Below, one piece after another: positions 17,658 to 26,245 of a stretch of DNA of 64,000 nt. The notes below the pieces were generated by a model. The model was given only the letters and a program-made list of their open reading frames with translations. It was not told the origin of the DNA and ran no database searches. The DNA is taken from contig CAKOWQ010000001.1 in NCBI GenBank assembly GCA_934122395.1, positions 124,001 through 188,000 on the forward strand, written 5' to 3'. A program made the translations under genes and the position numbers. Source of the DNA: an uncultured Bacilli bacterium. Lineage in GTDB: Bacteria; Bacillota_I; Bacilli_A; RF39; UBA660. Each line of letters opens with the position of its first letter. Within the stretch, counting starts at the first letter, position 1.

Positions 17658-18530
17658 GTGATTGTTGTAATTGTAGGACCAACAGGAGTAGGCAAAACTA
17701 AAATGTCTATCGAACTAGCTAAAAAGATAGATGCTGAAATAATTAATGCTGACTCCATGCAAGTTTATAAAGGACTTGATATAGCAACAGCCAAAGTAAG
17801 AGAAGATGAAAAAGAAGGCATTGTTCATCATCTTTTAGATATTGTTGATCCTAATTATAATTACACAGTATATGATTATCAAAAAGATTGTAGAAAAGTA
17901 ATAGATGAAATATCAAGAAAAGGTAAGAATATAATAATAGTAGGAGGGACAGGACTTTATATTAAAGCTGCACTTTTTAACTACGAATTTACTAGTGAAG
18001 ATAATACTTATGACTTTTCTAAGATGAGTAATGAAGAAATACTAGGTAAAGTAAAAGAACATTTTCCTAATACAAGTATACATTTAAATAATAGAAAAAG
18101 ATTAGAACGAGAATTAACTAAAATATATAATGGATCCACTAATACTGGTAAAGGTAATATACCATTATATGACTTTAAAATAATTGGACTTTCATTGCCA
18201 AGAGATCTTTTATATGAAAGAATTAATAAGCGTGTAGATATAATGGTTAAAAACGGACTCTTAAAAGAAGCTAAATCATTATATGATGAAAAAATTAATA
18301 GTAAAGCAATTAATACAGGTATTGGTTATAAAGAGCTATATCAATATTTTGATGGGAATATAACTTTAGATGAAGCCTTAGATTTAATAAAAAAGAACTC
18401 AAGACATTATGCTAAAAGGCAATATACTTTTTTTAATAACCAATTTAATATGAAGTGGTTTGATATTGATCTAAGTAATTTTGATAGTACAATAAATGAA
18501 GTTTATACTTATATTAAAAAGGAGGACTAA
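17658..18530 (+). CDS. miaA: tRNA dimethylallyltransferase MiaA
   Basis: 290 residues. It transfers a dimethylallyl group to A37 of tRNAs reading UNN codons. The P-loop is GPTGVGKT at 7-14, followed by INADSMQVYKGLDIATAK and a later GGTGLYIKA segment. The start is GTG at 17658, supported by AGGAAGGTG upstream; no in-frame ATG fits better. It ends in TAATG with rsmE, a one-base overlap. Forms a tRNA/rRNA modification operon with rsmE, with mtaB farther downstream. Confidence 0.95.
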   Translation: MIVVIVGPTGVGKTKMSIELAKKIDAEIINADSMQVYKGLDIATAKVREDEKEGIVHHLLDIVDPNYNYTVYDYQKDCRKVIDEISRKGKNIIIVGGTGLYIKAALFNYEFTSEDNTYDFSKMSNEEILGKVKEHFPNTSIHLNNRKRLERELTKIYNGSTNTGKGNIPLYDFKIIGLSLPRDLLYERINKRVDIMVKNGLLKEAKSLYDEKINSKAINTGIGYKELYQYFDGNITLDEALDLIKKNSRHYAKRQYTFFNNQFNMKWFDIDLSNFDSTINEVYTYIKKED

Positions 18531-19237
18531 TGCAAAGATATTTTTGTGATAGTAATGAAGAAGTAGTAACATTATCTAGTGATGATAGTTATCATATTAC
18601 TAAAGTAATGCGTATGAATGTTGGCGATAATATAGAATTAGTTTCTAATAATAAATTATATATAGCAGAAATTATTAAAACTACACCTAATGTAATAGTT
18701 AAGAAAAACTCTATTCAAGAATCTTTTGATACAAATATTAACATTGATATAGCTCAAAGTATAGTAGTAGAACAGAAGATGGATTATATATTGCAAAAAG
18801 GAACAGAGTTGGGAGCTAACAAGTTTATTCCTCTAATTGTAGATAGAAGTGTTGTAAAACTAAATGATAAATCAGATAAAAAGCAAAAACGTTGGCAAAC
18901 AATTGTAAAGGAAGCAGCAGAACAATCAAAAAGATTAGAAGTACCAACTGTTGCAAACCCTTGTAACATAAAGGAACTTGCTAAATTAGATTATGATTTA
19001 AAAATTTTATGTAGTGTAAATGAGACGTCAAAAAATATAAAAACTGTCTTATCAAATATTAGTATAAGTGATAGAATATTAGTTGTAGTAGGATCGGAAG
19101 GTGGCTTTACTAATCTTGAAGAACAAGAATTAATAAAAAATGGATTCGTTTCAGCATCTCTAGGCAATAGAGTATTAAGAACTGAAACGGCTTCTTTATT
19201 TGTATTAAGTGTAATTAATTATATATTTATGAGGTGA
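18530..19237 (+). CDS. rsmE: 16S rRNA m3U1498 methyltransferase RsmE
   Basis: 235 residues: an N-terminal PUA-like domain (HITKVMRMNVGD) and a C-terminal SPOUT knot with VVVGSEGGFTNLEEQEL and SLGNRVLRTETAS, the S-adenosylmethionine-binding loops. It methylates U1498 of 16S rRNA in the 30S subunit. The start codon shares one base with the miaA stop and follows AGGAGGAC. In Bacillus, rsmE (yqeU) also lies next to mtaB (yqeV), as here with one gene inserted. Confidence 0.95.
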   Translation: MQRYFCDSNEEVVTLSSDDSYHITKVMRMNVGDNIELVSNNKLYIAEIIKTTPNVIVKKNSIQESFDTNINIDIAQSIVVEQKMDYILQKGTELGANKFIPLIVDRSVVKLNDKSDKKQKRWQTIVKEAAEQSKRLEVPTVANPCNIKELAKLDYDLKILCSVNETSKNIKTVLSNISISDRILVVVGSEGGFTNLEEQELIKNGFVSASLGNRVLRTETASLFVLSVINYIFMR

Positions 19238-19241
19238 TTTT

Positions 19242-20264
19242 ATGACAGCATTTTTTGAGTTTCTTTCTTCTAATGAATTAACTATAGTAATTTGTTTAAT
19301 GGTTGTTATTTTTCTTCTTATTATGACCGTTATTATGATTGATATAGTATCAAAAAGAAAAAATAATGATTTAATTGATAATGATCAATATGATGTAAAC
19401 AAAGAATTAGAAGATACTAATATTAAGTTTGATAAAGATGGATTAGGAATGATTGCAAATTCTGAAGCTATTAAAGATTTGGATATGGATGCAATCACTA
19501 AAAATCTTGAAAAAACTAAAGAAATAGAAGAAATCAAATATGTTGAAGAAGATGCGGAATTAGAAAAAACTAAAGCTTTATTGGAACTTGAAACTATTAA
19601 GAAAGAACTTGCTAAACTAGAAGCAGAAAAAGAAATGCAGATAAAGCCACGGGAAGAAAAGAAAGAAGAAGTAAAAATTGAAGAACCTCAAATTATTAAA
19701 GAGGAAGTACCTGTTATTAATGAAGTGCCAGTTGAAAAATTAGAAGATAGTGTAGAAAATAATATAGAAAATGAAAGTACTACTCAAGAAAATGATTCTC
19801 TTGTAGAACTTCAAACTAAAATCAATACTTATGAGGATGAGGTTAATAATTTTGAATCGATGCAAGAAGAAAATGCTATTATAAGTGTTGAAGAACTTAC
19901 AAAAGCTAGTCAAAATATTACTGATGAAGAGATAGAACAGTATGAAGATGATGGTAATGAACCTATCTCTTTAAAAGAACTAGAAGCTTTATATAAAAGT
20001 GTAGAACAAGAAGAAGTACCACAACTAGTAAAAAAGGAAGAAGAACCTATTCCAGCTGAGGATATTGTTAAACCAGCTAGTGAAGTGTACGATGATAAAG
20101 AATTTAAAAATACTCCTGTTATTTCACCAGTTTATGGGCTTAAAAAGACAGAAGCTAGTATAGCACTAGAACAAACAGCGAATTTAGATAAATTAAATGA
20201 AGAAATTAGAAAAACAAATGAATTTTTATTAGCACTGAAAGAATTAAGAAAAAATTTAGATTAA
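19242..20264 (+). CDS. Single-pass membrane protein with long acidic Glu/Lys-rich cytoplasmic region
   Basis: 340 residues. One membrane helix at about 12-36 with a Lys/Arg stop (SKRKN) suggests a short outside N-terminus and a long inside tail. Residues 50-270 are low complexity, rich in Glu, Lys and Val/Pro (EEPIPAEDI), partly coiled-coil. Near the C-terminus is FKNTPVISPVYG, a short conserved-looking motif, then a final helix (NLDKLNEEIRKTNEFLLAL). I do not recognise a named family; the layout recalls membrane scaffolds of the divisome. It lies between rsmE and mtaB, with a terminator after it. Confidence 0.5.
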   Translation: MTAFFEFLSSNELTIVICLMVVIFLLIMTVIMIDIVSKRKNNDLIDNDQYDVNKELEDTNIKFDKDGLGMIANSEAIKDLDMDAITKNLEKTKEIEEIKYVEEDAELEKTKALLELETIKKELAKLEAEKEMQIKPREEKKEEVKIEEPQIIKEEVPVINEVPVEKLEDSVENNIENESTTQENDSLVELQTKINTYEDEVNNFESMQEENAIISVEELTKASQNITDEEIEQYEDDGNEPISLKELEALYKSVEQEEVPQLVKKEEEPIPAEDIVKPASEVYDDKEFKNTPVISPVYGLKKTEASIALEQTANLDKLNEEIRKTNEFLLALKELRKNLD

Positions 20265-20267
20265 TAT

Positions 20268-20297
20268 GCTATAATATTTATTATTATAGCTTTTTAT
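20268..20297 (+). terminator. Intrinsic terminator before mtaB
   Basis: GCTATAAT (20268-20275) pairs perfectly with ATTATAGC (20283-20290), followed by TTTTTATTT. mtaB starts 18 bases later, so some read-through is likely. Confidence 0.75.
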
Positions 20298-20314
20298 TTG
20301 GAAGGAAGTAGAGT

Positions 20315-21589
20315 ATGAAAGTTGGAATATATACATTAGGTTGCAAAGTAAATGCCTATGAAAGTGAGTATGTTACAAATTTATTAAAAAAGAATAATTA
20401 TCAGATATGTGATTTTGAGGATATTTGTGATGTTTATATAATTAATACTTGCACTGTTACTAATACAAGTGATATTAAAAGTAGAAAAATAATAAGACAA
20501 GCTAAAAGAAGAAATCCTAATGCACTTGTTATTGCTATGGGATGTTTTATTCAAGCTAATCCTAATTTAGTTATGGATGATGTTGATATACTAATAGGTA
20601 ACAAGGATAAAAGTAGGATAATAGATTTTATAGAAAACTATTTTAAAGACAAAGAGAAAGTTAACGATGTTTATAGTGATTTAGGTAATACCTTTGAAGA
20701 TATGTATATTGATACTTTTGCACCTCGTACTAGAGCATTTGTTAAAATTCAAGATGGATGTGAAAATTTCTGCAGTTATTGTATTATTCCTTATGTTAGA
20801 GGTAAATGCAGATCTAAAAATTTTGATGCTGTAATTACTGAAGTAAATGATCTAGTTAATAATGGATTCAAGGAAATAGTTTTAACAGGTATTCATACAG
20901 GTAATTATGGTAGAGATATTAATACTAATCTTTGCGAATTATTAAAGGAATTAGTTAAAATAAAAGATTTAAAAAGAATTAGAATATCTTCTATTGAGAT
21001 TACTGAACTAAACGATGAAATATTGGATGTAATAAAGAATAATGATGTTATAGTTAATCACTTACATATACCAATCCAAGCAGCAAGTGATAAAGTCCTT
21101 AAAATAATGAATAGAAAATATGATCTTAGATATTTTATGGATAAAATTAAGGTTATTAAGTCAATAAAAAAAGACATATCAATAACTACTGATATAATTG
21201 TAGGACATCCTTATGAAGATGATGAAAGTTTTAATAACAGTATTGATGTTATTAAAGAGATAGGCTTCTCTAAACTACATGTTTTTCCATATTCTAAAAG
21301 AGATGGAACAAAGGCGAGTCTCATGGAACAAGTTGATGACAAAACAAAAAAAGAACGAGCTAAGACATTGCTATTATTATCAAGACAATTAGAAATCGAT
21401 TATATGAAGAAATTTGTTGGTAGAGAAGTAGAAGTTTTAGTGGAAGTTGTAAAAGATGGTTATAGTATTGGACATACTACTAATTATTTACAAGTGAAAA
21501 TTGGCAAAGAATTAGAACATAACACTTTTATAAATGTCAAGATTGACAGCATTGAATACCCTTATTGTATGGCTAGTATACATAAATAA
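20315..21589 (+). CDS. mtaB: tRNA (N6-threonylcarbamoyladenosine37-C2) methylthiotransferase MtaB
   Basis: 424 residues. The N-terminal domain carries the first iron-sulfur cluster (LGCKVNAYES, NTCTVTN, GCFIQ), the central radical-SAM domain has CENFCSYCIIPYVRG, and a TRAM domain ends the protein. It adds a methylthio group to t6A37 in ANN-decoding tRNAs. The sequence matches MtaB rather than MiaB in its short N-terminus and order next to rsmE. GGAAGGAAG precedes the ATG. Confidence 0.93.
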   Translation: MKVGIYTLGCKVNAYESEYVTNLLKKNNYQICDFEDICDVYIINTCTVTNTSDIKSRKIIRQAKRRNPNALVIAMGCFIQANPNLVMDDVDILIGNKDKSRIIDFIENYFKDKEKVNDVYSDLGNTFEDMYIDTFAPRTRAFVKIQDGCENFCSYCIIPYVRGKCRSKNFDAVITEVNDLVNNGFKEIVLTGIHTGNYGRDINTNLCELLKELVKIKDLKRIRISSIEITELNDEILDVIKNNDVIVNHLHIPIQAASDKVLKIMNRKYDLRYFMDKIKVIKSIKKDISITTDIIVGHPYEDDESFNNSIDVIKEIGFSKLHVFPYSKRDGTKASLMEQVDDKTKKERAKTLLLLSRQLEIDYMKKFVGREVEVLVEVVKDGYSIGHTTNYLQVKIGKELEHNTFINVKIDSIEYPYCMASIHK

Positions 21590-21641
21590 AATAAAAATGT
21601 GTAAAATAAGTGAAAAAGGTAGCAAAAAAATTAGGTATATG

Positions 21642-21650
21642 TGTTATACT
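21642..21650 (+). promoter_or_regulatory. Extended -10 promoter for the TasA-like gene pair
   Basis: TGT directly followed by TATACT gives an extended -10 element; no good -35 is present. It is 30 bases upstream of the ATG at 21680, with AAGGAGGT between. This would drive both secreted-protein genes. Confidence 0.55.
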
Positions 21651-21679
21651 TAGTACATAATACAAGGAGGTAATAATTA

Positions 21680-22204
21680 ATGAATAAGAAAACAATTATG
21701 GCAGTAGCATTATGCGGAATGTTAGCTGCTATGGCAGTTGTTTATGCGGCATTCCAAACTACATTAACGGTAACTGGTACAACAACTCAAAGTGGTAACT
21801 TTAGTTTGCAAATTCTTGCAGAAGCAGCATCAGTAACAGGAACTGCAGGGTTAACTGGCGGAACAGCTCCAACAGCAACATGTACAAATACATCTGGATC
21901 TACTACAGGAACTATGGCAGCAAAACTATATCAACCAGGAGATACTGTAACATGTTCTTATAAAGTAAAGAATGCTGGAACACTAAAAGCAAAAGCAAAT
22001 GGAAATTATAGTTGTAGTCCATCATCACTTGCTAGTCCATTCTCTAGTTCAGTAACATGGAAGAAATCAGCACTAGCTAAAGGAGCTACAAGTGCTGCAG
22101 GAGAAATTACTATGACAATTACATACTTATCAAGTATAACTAGTCAACCAAGTACAACTAGTGCAAGTATTACATGTAATTTCCCATATACACAAGATAT
22201 TTAA
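21680..22204 (+). CDS. Secreted TasA-like Ala/Thr/Ser-rich protein 1
   Basis: 174 residues. The signal peptide MNKKTIMAVALCGMLAAM ends in a VYAAF site, followed by L-T-V-T-G-T, a Cys pair, YQPGDTVTCSYKVKNAGTLKA and more Thr/Ser-rich beta strands. The signal, beta start, 'PGD' turn and 'VKNxGTL' strand match the downstream neighbour and the 10.9-kb surface protein, and follow the general plan of TasA/camelysin extracellular fibre proteins. Codon use is visibly more G/C-rich and Ala-rich than its neighbours, and AAGGAGGT is a near-perfect ribosome-binding site, so strong expression is likely. The function is inferred from the fold pattern only. Confidence 0.6.
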   Translation: MNKKTIMAVALCGMLAAMAVVYAAFQTTLTVTGTTTQSGNFSLQILAEAASVTGTAGLTGGTAPTATCTNTSGSTTGTMAAKLYQPGDTVTCSYKVKNAGTLKAKANGNYSCSPSSLASPFSSSVTWKKSALAKGATSAAGEITMTITYLSSITSQPSTTSASITCNFPYTQDI

Positions 22205-22216
22205 TAGGAGGATATA

Positions 22217-22822
22217 ATGAAAGATAAAAAGGTATTATTAATATTAGTTTGTACTGCTGTATTAGTTCTAATGAGCGTAGCATTTGCAGCATTTAATCAA
22301 ACATTAAAAATAAATGGTACTGGTACTATTTCATCAACTTGGAAAGTTGAATTAGATACTGATACTGCTAATACTAAATGTACTGTATCAAGTAAGGATA
22401 GTGCTAATCCCACTACGTGTAACGTTACAGCGTTAAGCACTTCTGCATTAACTGCTAATATCAGTTGGGCTTCACCAGGGGACTCTGCTACAATCACTGC
22501 AAGAGTTAAAAATGGTGGTACACTTAATGCTAATGCTAGCATGTCTGCTAAGATAGGATTAACTAGTGCTGCTTCTTCTGCTTGTACAAATACTACAGCA
22601 ACAGCAAATTATACACAATATGCTGCTGATGGTAAAACTACTAGTGGAACAGCTAAAACTTTAACTGCAACAGCTCAAACAATTGGACCAATGAAAATAT
22701 TAACACATGCAACATATAATTATGGTATTTATACAATTGTTATTACATATAATGCATCATCAACTGGAGCAGCTGGCGCATGTACATTCACAGGTACTGT
22801 TACTGCAACACAAGCAGCTTAA
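22217..22822 (+). CDS. Secreted TasA-like Ala/Thr/Ser-rich protein 2
   Basis: 201 residues. The signal peptide (KKVLLILVCTAVLVLMSVAF) ends at an AAF site like its neighbour's, then LKINGTGTISSTWKVEL, Cys residues, SPGDSATITARVKNGGTLNA and a Thr/Ala-rich C-terminus ending FTGTVTATQAA. It is a paralogue of the gene 12 bases upstream and related to the N-terminal domain encoded at 10.9 kb. AGGAGGATA precedes the ATG. With its partner it probably forms a surface fibre or coat layer; a SipW-type signal peptidase would be expected elsewhere. A terminator follows. Confidence 0.6.
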   Translation: MKDKKVLLILVCTAVLVLMSVAFAAFNQTLKINGTGTISSTWKVELDTDTANTKCTVSSKDSANPTTCNVTALSTSALTANISWASPGDSATITARVKNGGTLNANASMSAKIGLTSAASSACTNTTATANYTQYAADGKTTSGTAKTLTATAQTIGPMKILTHATYNYGIYTIVITYNASSTGAAGACTFTGTVTATQAA

Positions 22823-22840
22823 TAAATAATATATGTTTTA

Positions 22841-22869
22841 AAAAGAGATATTAATACAATATCTCTTTT
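22841..22869. terminator. Bidirectional intrinsic terminator
   Basis: AAAAGAGATATT (22841-22852) pairs perfectly with AATATCTCTTTT (22858-22869) around a five-base loop, between the secreted-protein pair and the convergent flippase gene. Confidence 0.85.
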
Positions 22870-24143
22870 ATTTTTTTATAATTATATAGTGTTATAAATA
22901 TTGTACTTATACTAATACCTAATATAAGGCCCCATATTCCTATTTTAAAGGCCGAAAAGGTTAATAATGATATAATTCTTATACTCATGCCAATAATCGT
23001 TGTATTCATGTTTATTTTGCTTTTTCCCATGGCATCTAAACTTGATGCTAGAGGAGACTGTATATATTGAATTAAACATACTGGAGCAAGGAATCTGATA
23101 TATGAAATTCCAAGATTAGTATTATATATTAGTTTTAGTGGAAAATTTGGAATAATTTCAAAGATTAAAGTAATGGGTATACCTATTAAAAGAGAGAAAA
23201 ATATTGCTTGTTTTACTTTTCTTATTATATATTTTTTATCATTATTAGCATATGCTTTACTTACTACTGGTAATAATGCTTGGGAGATAGCTCCAGTAAA
23301 AAAAGAAGGAAGCAATAATAACGGTAATACATAACCACTAACGATACCATATTCTCTTACAATAAAACTGTTTGAGTATCCAACTTTTAAAAGAACAAAA
23401 GTTAGTATTATTGGTTCTAGAAAATAACCAATTGATCCTATTATCCTACTGCCGGTAGTAGGAAGTGAAATATTTAATACTGCTTTTAAGTTTAATGGAT
23501 CTGGAATTATATCTTTTTTTCTTAGTTTGAACTTTTTAGGCAGAAAGAAAAATAATACTAGAGAAGAACAAAGTTCACTTATTACATTAACTAAAATTAA
23601 GCCTGATACTGCATATACTAAGCTTTTATTTAATAGAGTAGGGATAGTAATAGTAATCAAAATTAATCTTGTTATCTGCTCTGTAATATTTGATACAACA
23701 TGAGGAATCATCTTTTGTTTTCCAAAAAAATAACCTCTTAATATACTTGATAAAGTATCAAAAGGTAACACTAGACCGATAGCTAAAATAGGGTAATAAC
23801 ACCTAGGATCTTTTAATAAGTTGTTTGCAAGAATAGGAGATATTAGGATAATTACAAACATTAATATAATATTTAGTATTAGAGAAAATGGTATTATTGA
23901 AAAGACAATACTTTTATTATTATAATTATCCTCTGATACTAGCTTACTAATAGCAACAGGAAATCCTAGTTGTGAAATAGTCATAAAAAGAGCAAAAGTG
24001 GGAAAAATTAACATATATAAACCTATTCCTTCTACTCCTACTATTCTAGTCATAATTATTTTAATAATCATTCCTAATATTTTAGTTAGTAAGCCGCCTA
24101 TCATTAATATAATTGTTGATATTAAAAACTTTTCCTTTTTCAT
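22851..24143 (-). CDS. spoVB: SpoVB/MurJ-like polysaccharide flippase (MOP superfamily)
   Basis: 430 residues with 12-14 predicted membrane helices. The start LISTIILMIGGLLTKILGMI, then RIVGVEGIGLYMLIFPTF and SILRGYFFGKQKM, is typical of stage V sporulation protein B and related lipid II or oligosaccharide flippases. In Bacillus the paralogue SpoVB serves cortex synthesis, while MurJ/YtgP serve vegetative wall growth; sequence alone does not separate the two jobs. It is somewhat shorter than Bacillus SpoVB. The ribosome-binding site is weak. It stands alone on the minus strand. Confidence 0.82.
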   Translation of the reverse strand: MKKEKFLISTIILMIGGLLTKILGMIIKIIMTRIVGVEGIGLYMLIFPTFALFMTISQLGFPVAISKLVSEDNYNNKSIVFSIIPFSLILNIILMFVIILISPILANNLLKDPRCYYPILAIGLVLPFDTLSSILRGYFFGKQKMIPHVVSNITEQITRLILITITIPTLLNKSLVYAVSGLILVNVISELCSSLVLFFFLPKKFKLRKKDIIPDPLNLKAVLNISLPTTGSRIIGSIGYFLEPIILTFVLLKVGYSNSFIVREYGIVSGYVLPLLLLPSFFTGAISQALLPVVSKAYANNDKKYIIRKVKQAIFFSLLIGIPITLIFEIIPNFPLKLIYNTNLGISYIRFLAPVCLIQYIQSPLASSLDAMGKSKINMNTTIIGMSIRIISLLTFSAFKIGIWGLILGISISTIFITLYNYKKIKEILY

Positions 24144-24162
24144 ATCTTAAATATATGTACAG

Positions 24163-24191
24163 AAAAACAGATATATCACTATATCTGTTTT
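24163..24191 (-). terminator. Intrinsic terminator for the 28-residue gene
   Basis: AAAACAGATATA (24164-24175) pairs with TATATCTGTTTT (24180-24191) around TCAC; the minus strand continues into a T-run. Confidence 0.75.
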
Positions 24192-24212
24192 AATACTTTT
24201 TAATAAAATTTA

Positions 24213-24299
24213 TTACATGTAAAGAATTCCTGCAATAAAAGATAAAATCATTACTATTAATAATACTATTGATACAACTTTAATAGTCTTTTTACTCAT
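24213..24299 (-). CDS. 28-residue single-helix membrane protein
   Basis: A short ORF with a good ribosome-binding site (GAGGTG, five bases from the ATG) and its own terminator. The peptide starts MSKKTIKV and continues as one hydrophobic helix to the end (LLIVMILSFIAGILYM), giving an inside-positive N-terminus. It resembles the short one-helix proteins often found in Firmicutes (DUF4044-like layout), though I cannot confirm a family. It lies between spoVB and the divergent spoIIM-like gene. Confidence 0.6.
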   Translation of the reverse strand: MSKKTIKVVSIVLLIVMILSFIAGILYM

Positions 24300-24387
24300 A
24301 TTAACACCTCAATATAGATTATATCATAATAGTATCAAATTAGTAATATTTTTTATAGTTATTAATATGATTTTATTGGGTGAGATA

Positions 24388-25017
24388 ATGAATTTAGGAA
24401 TTAAACGTACTAAGAATAATATAATGAAACAAAAAAAGCTATATCTATTTTTAATTGGATTAGTAATAGTTGGTATTATAGCAGGAATCTTATTTTGGTT
24501 TGTAATTAATAATGAAGACAAGCTATTGGTAACTAAAAATTTAAATAATTTTTTTGAATGTATAAAAAAAGGAAATGCAATTAATTATTGGGGGTCTTTA
24601 TTTAATTCATTAGTTACAGGCTTAATATATATAGTATTAATATGGTTATTGGGTATTTCAATTGTTGGCTTACCAATAATCTTGATTATTATAACAATTA
24701 AAAGTTTTATTGTAGGTTTTTCTATATCATCTATAATAGCTAGTTATGGATTTAAAGGAATATTAGGAGCTTTTGTATATACTTTTCCTCATCAAATAAT
24801 ATTCTTATTGTTATTAATACTACTTGGCTTTTATTCATCATCTTTTTGCTTTAAGTTATTTAAATATTTATTTTTAAAGCAAGCTATTAATTTTAAAGAT
24901 GCAATGCGTAAGTATTTTAAAATTTTGATTATTTCTTTAATCGTTGTATTGTTAACTTCTATATATGAAACGTTTATCGCAACTTATTTTATAAAGCTAT
25001 TTACTTTATTAATTTAA
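24388..25017 (+). CDS. spoIIM: SpoIIM-like membrane protein
   Basis: About 209 residues with five or six membrane segments. The layout (first helix LFLIGLVIVGIIAGILFWF, a soluble loop, then WGSLFNSLVTGLIYIVLIW and a GILGAFVYTFPHQII segment) matches the SpoIIM family, which in Bacillus supports engulfment as part of the DMP complex. Family members also occur in non-sporulating bacteria. The ATG at 24388 is preferred because GGGTGAG precedes it; an upstream in-frame start lacks a site. SpoIID and SpoIIP are not in the window. Confidence 0.75.
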   Translation: MNLGIKRTKNNIMKQKKLYLFLIGLVIVGIIAGILFWFVINNEDKLLVTKNLNNFFECIKKGNAINYWGSLFNSLVTGLIYIVLIWLLGISIVGLPIILIIITIKSFIVGFSISSIIASYGFKGILGAFVYTFPHQIIFLLLLILLGFYSSSFCFKLFKYLFLKQAINFKDAMRKYFKILIISLIVVLLTSIYETFIATYFIKLFTLLI

Positions 25018-25074
25018 GTGTTTTTCTTTTAATTTTTTTTAAAATAATATATAATATGTTCGTGGTGAAGTTAT

Positions 25075-26184
25075 ATGAGTAAAAAAGTAGTAATAGGGAT
25101 GAGTGGTGGAGTTGATTCTTCCGTTGCAGCAATATTATTAAAGGAACAAGGTTATGATGTAATAGGGCTATTTATGCGTAACTGGGATAGTTCGGTTAAT
25201 AATGATTATTTAGGTAATCCTGATCTTTTGGGTGACATATGTCCACAGGAAAGAGATTATAATGATGCAATTAAAGTGTGTGAAAAAATAGGTATTCCAC
25301 TACATAGAATAGACTTTGTTAAAGAATATTGGGACTATGTATTTACTTACTTTTTAGATGAGCTAAAAAAAGGTAGAACGCCTAATCCTGATATTATGTG
25401 TAATAAATATATTAAATTTGATTATTTCATTAGAGAAGCTAAAAGATTAGGGGCAGATTATATTGCAACAGGTCATTATGCTAAAATGAAAGATGGATAT
25501 TTATGTAGAAGTAAAGATACTAATAAGGATCAAACTTATTTCTTATCTCAGCTTAACAAAGAACAATTAGAAAATGTTATTTTCCCTTTAGGAGATATTG
25601 ATAAGACTGAAGTACGTGAGATTGCTAAAAAATATGGATTAGTAACTGCTACTAAAAAAGATTCAACTGGTATTTGTTTTATAGGAGAACGAAATTTTAA
25701 AGAATTTCTAAAGAATTATTTACCTAATCAAAAAGGTAAAATAGTAAATATTGATACTAAAGAGGTTGTTGGTGAACATATTGGTCTTATGTATTATACA
25801 ATTGGTCAAAGACGTGGACTTGATATAGGTGGTAATGATGAAAGATTATTTGTAGTTGGTAAAAATCTTAAAGATAATATTTTATATGTTGCATTAGGCG
25901 ATGATAATGAATATTTGTATTCAGATAGCTGTATCATAGATAATATTAATTTTAATTGCTCTTTAAGACCTCAAAAATGTACTGCTAAATTTAGATATAG
26001 AGCAAGTGACTATCCAGTTAGTTTAGAATATATTAATGATAACGAAATATTAGTTAAATATGATCATATAAAATCAGTTACTCCAGGACAAGCGTGTGTT
26101 TTATATATGGATGAAAAGTGCATAGGTGGAGGAATCATTAAAGAAGTTAGAAAAAATAACGAAAAATTGTGGTACTTATTGTAA
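25075..26184 (+). CDS. mnmA: tRNA-specific 2-thiouridylase MnmA
   Basis: 369 residues. It installs the 2-thio group of (c)mnm5s2U34 in tRNAs for Lys, Glu and Gln. The PP-loop is GMSGGVDSS (8-16). The catalytic cysteines are C109 in DIMCNKY and C201 in STGICFIGERNF, and TGHYAK and YTIGQRRGLDIGG are further signature segments. The start follows GTGGTGAAG. A terminator follows, before alr. The sulfur donor genes are not present here. Confidence 0.96.
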   Translation: MSKKVVIGMSGGVDSSVAAILLKEQGYDVIGLFMRNWDSSVNNDYLGNPDLLGDICPQERDYNDAIKVCEKIGIPLHRIDFVKEYWDYVFTYFLDELKKGRTPNPDIMCNKYIKFDYFIREAKRLGADYIATGHYAKMKDGYLCRSKDTNKDQTYFLSQLNKEQLENVIFPLGDIDKTEVREIAKKYGLVTATKKDSTGICFIGERNFKEFLKNYLPNQKGKIVNIDTKEVVGEHIGLMYYTIGQRRGLDIGGNDERLFVVGKNLKDNILYVALGDDNEYLYSDSCIIDNINFNCSLRPQKCTAKFRYRASDYPVSLEYINDNEILVKYDHIKSVTPGQACVLYMDEKCIGGGIIKEVRKNNEKLWYLL

Positions 26185-26189
26185 TATTT

Positions 26190-26212
26190 AGAACTAGTAA
26201 TAGTTCTTTTTA
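26190..26212 (+). terminator. Intrinsic terminator after mnmA
   Basis: AGAACTA (26190-26196) pairs with TAGTTCT (26201-26207) around GTAA, followed by Ts. Confidence 0.75.
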
Positions 26213-26245
26213 TTTTGTGTTATAATTATTTTAGGAGAAAATGAT

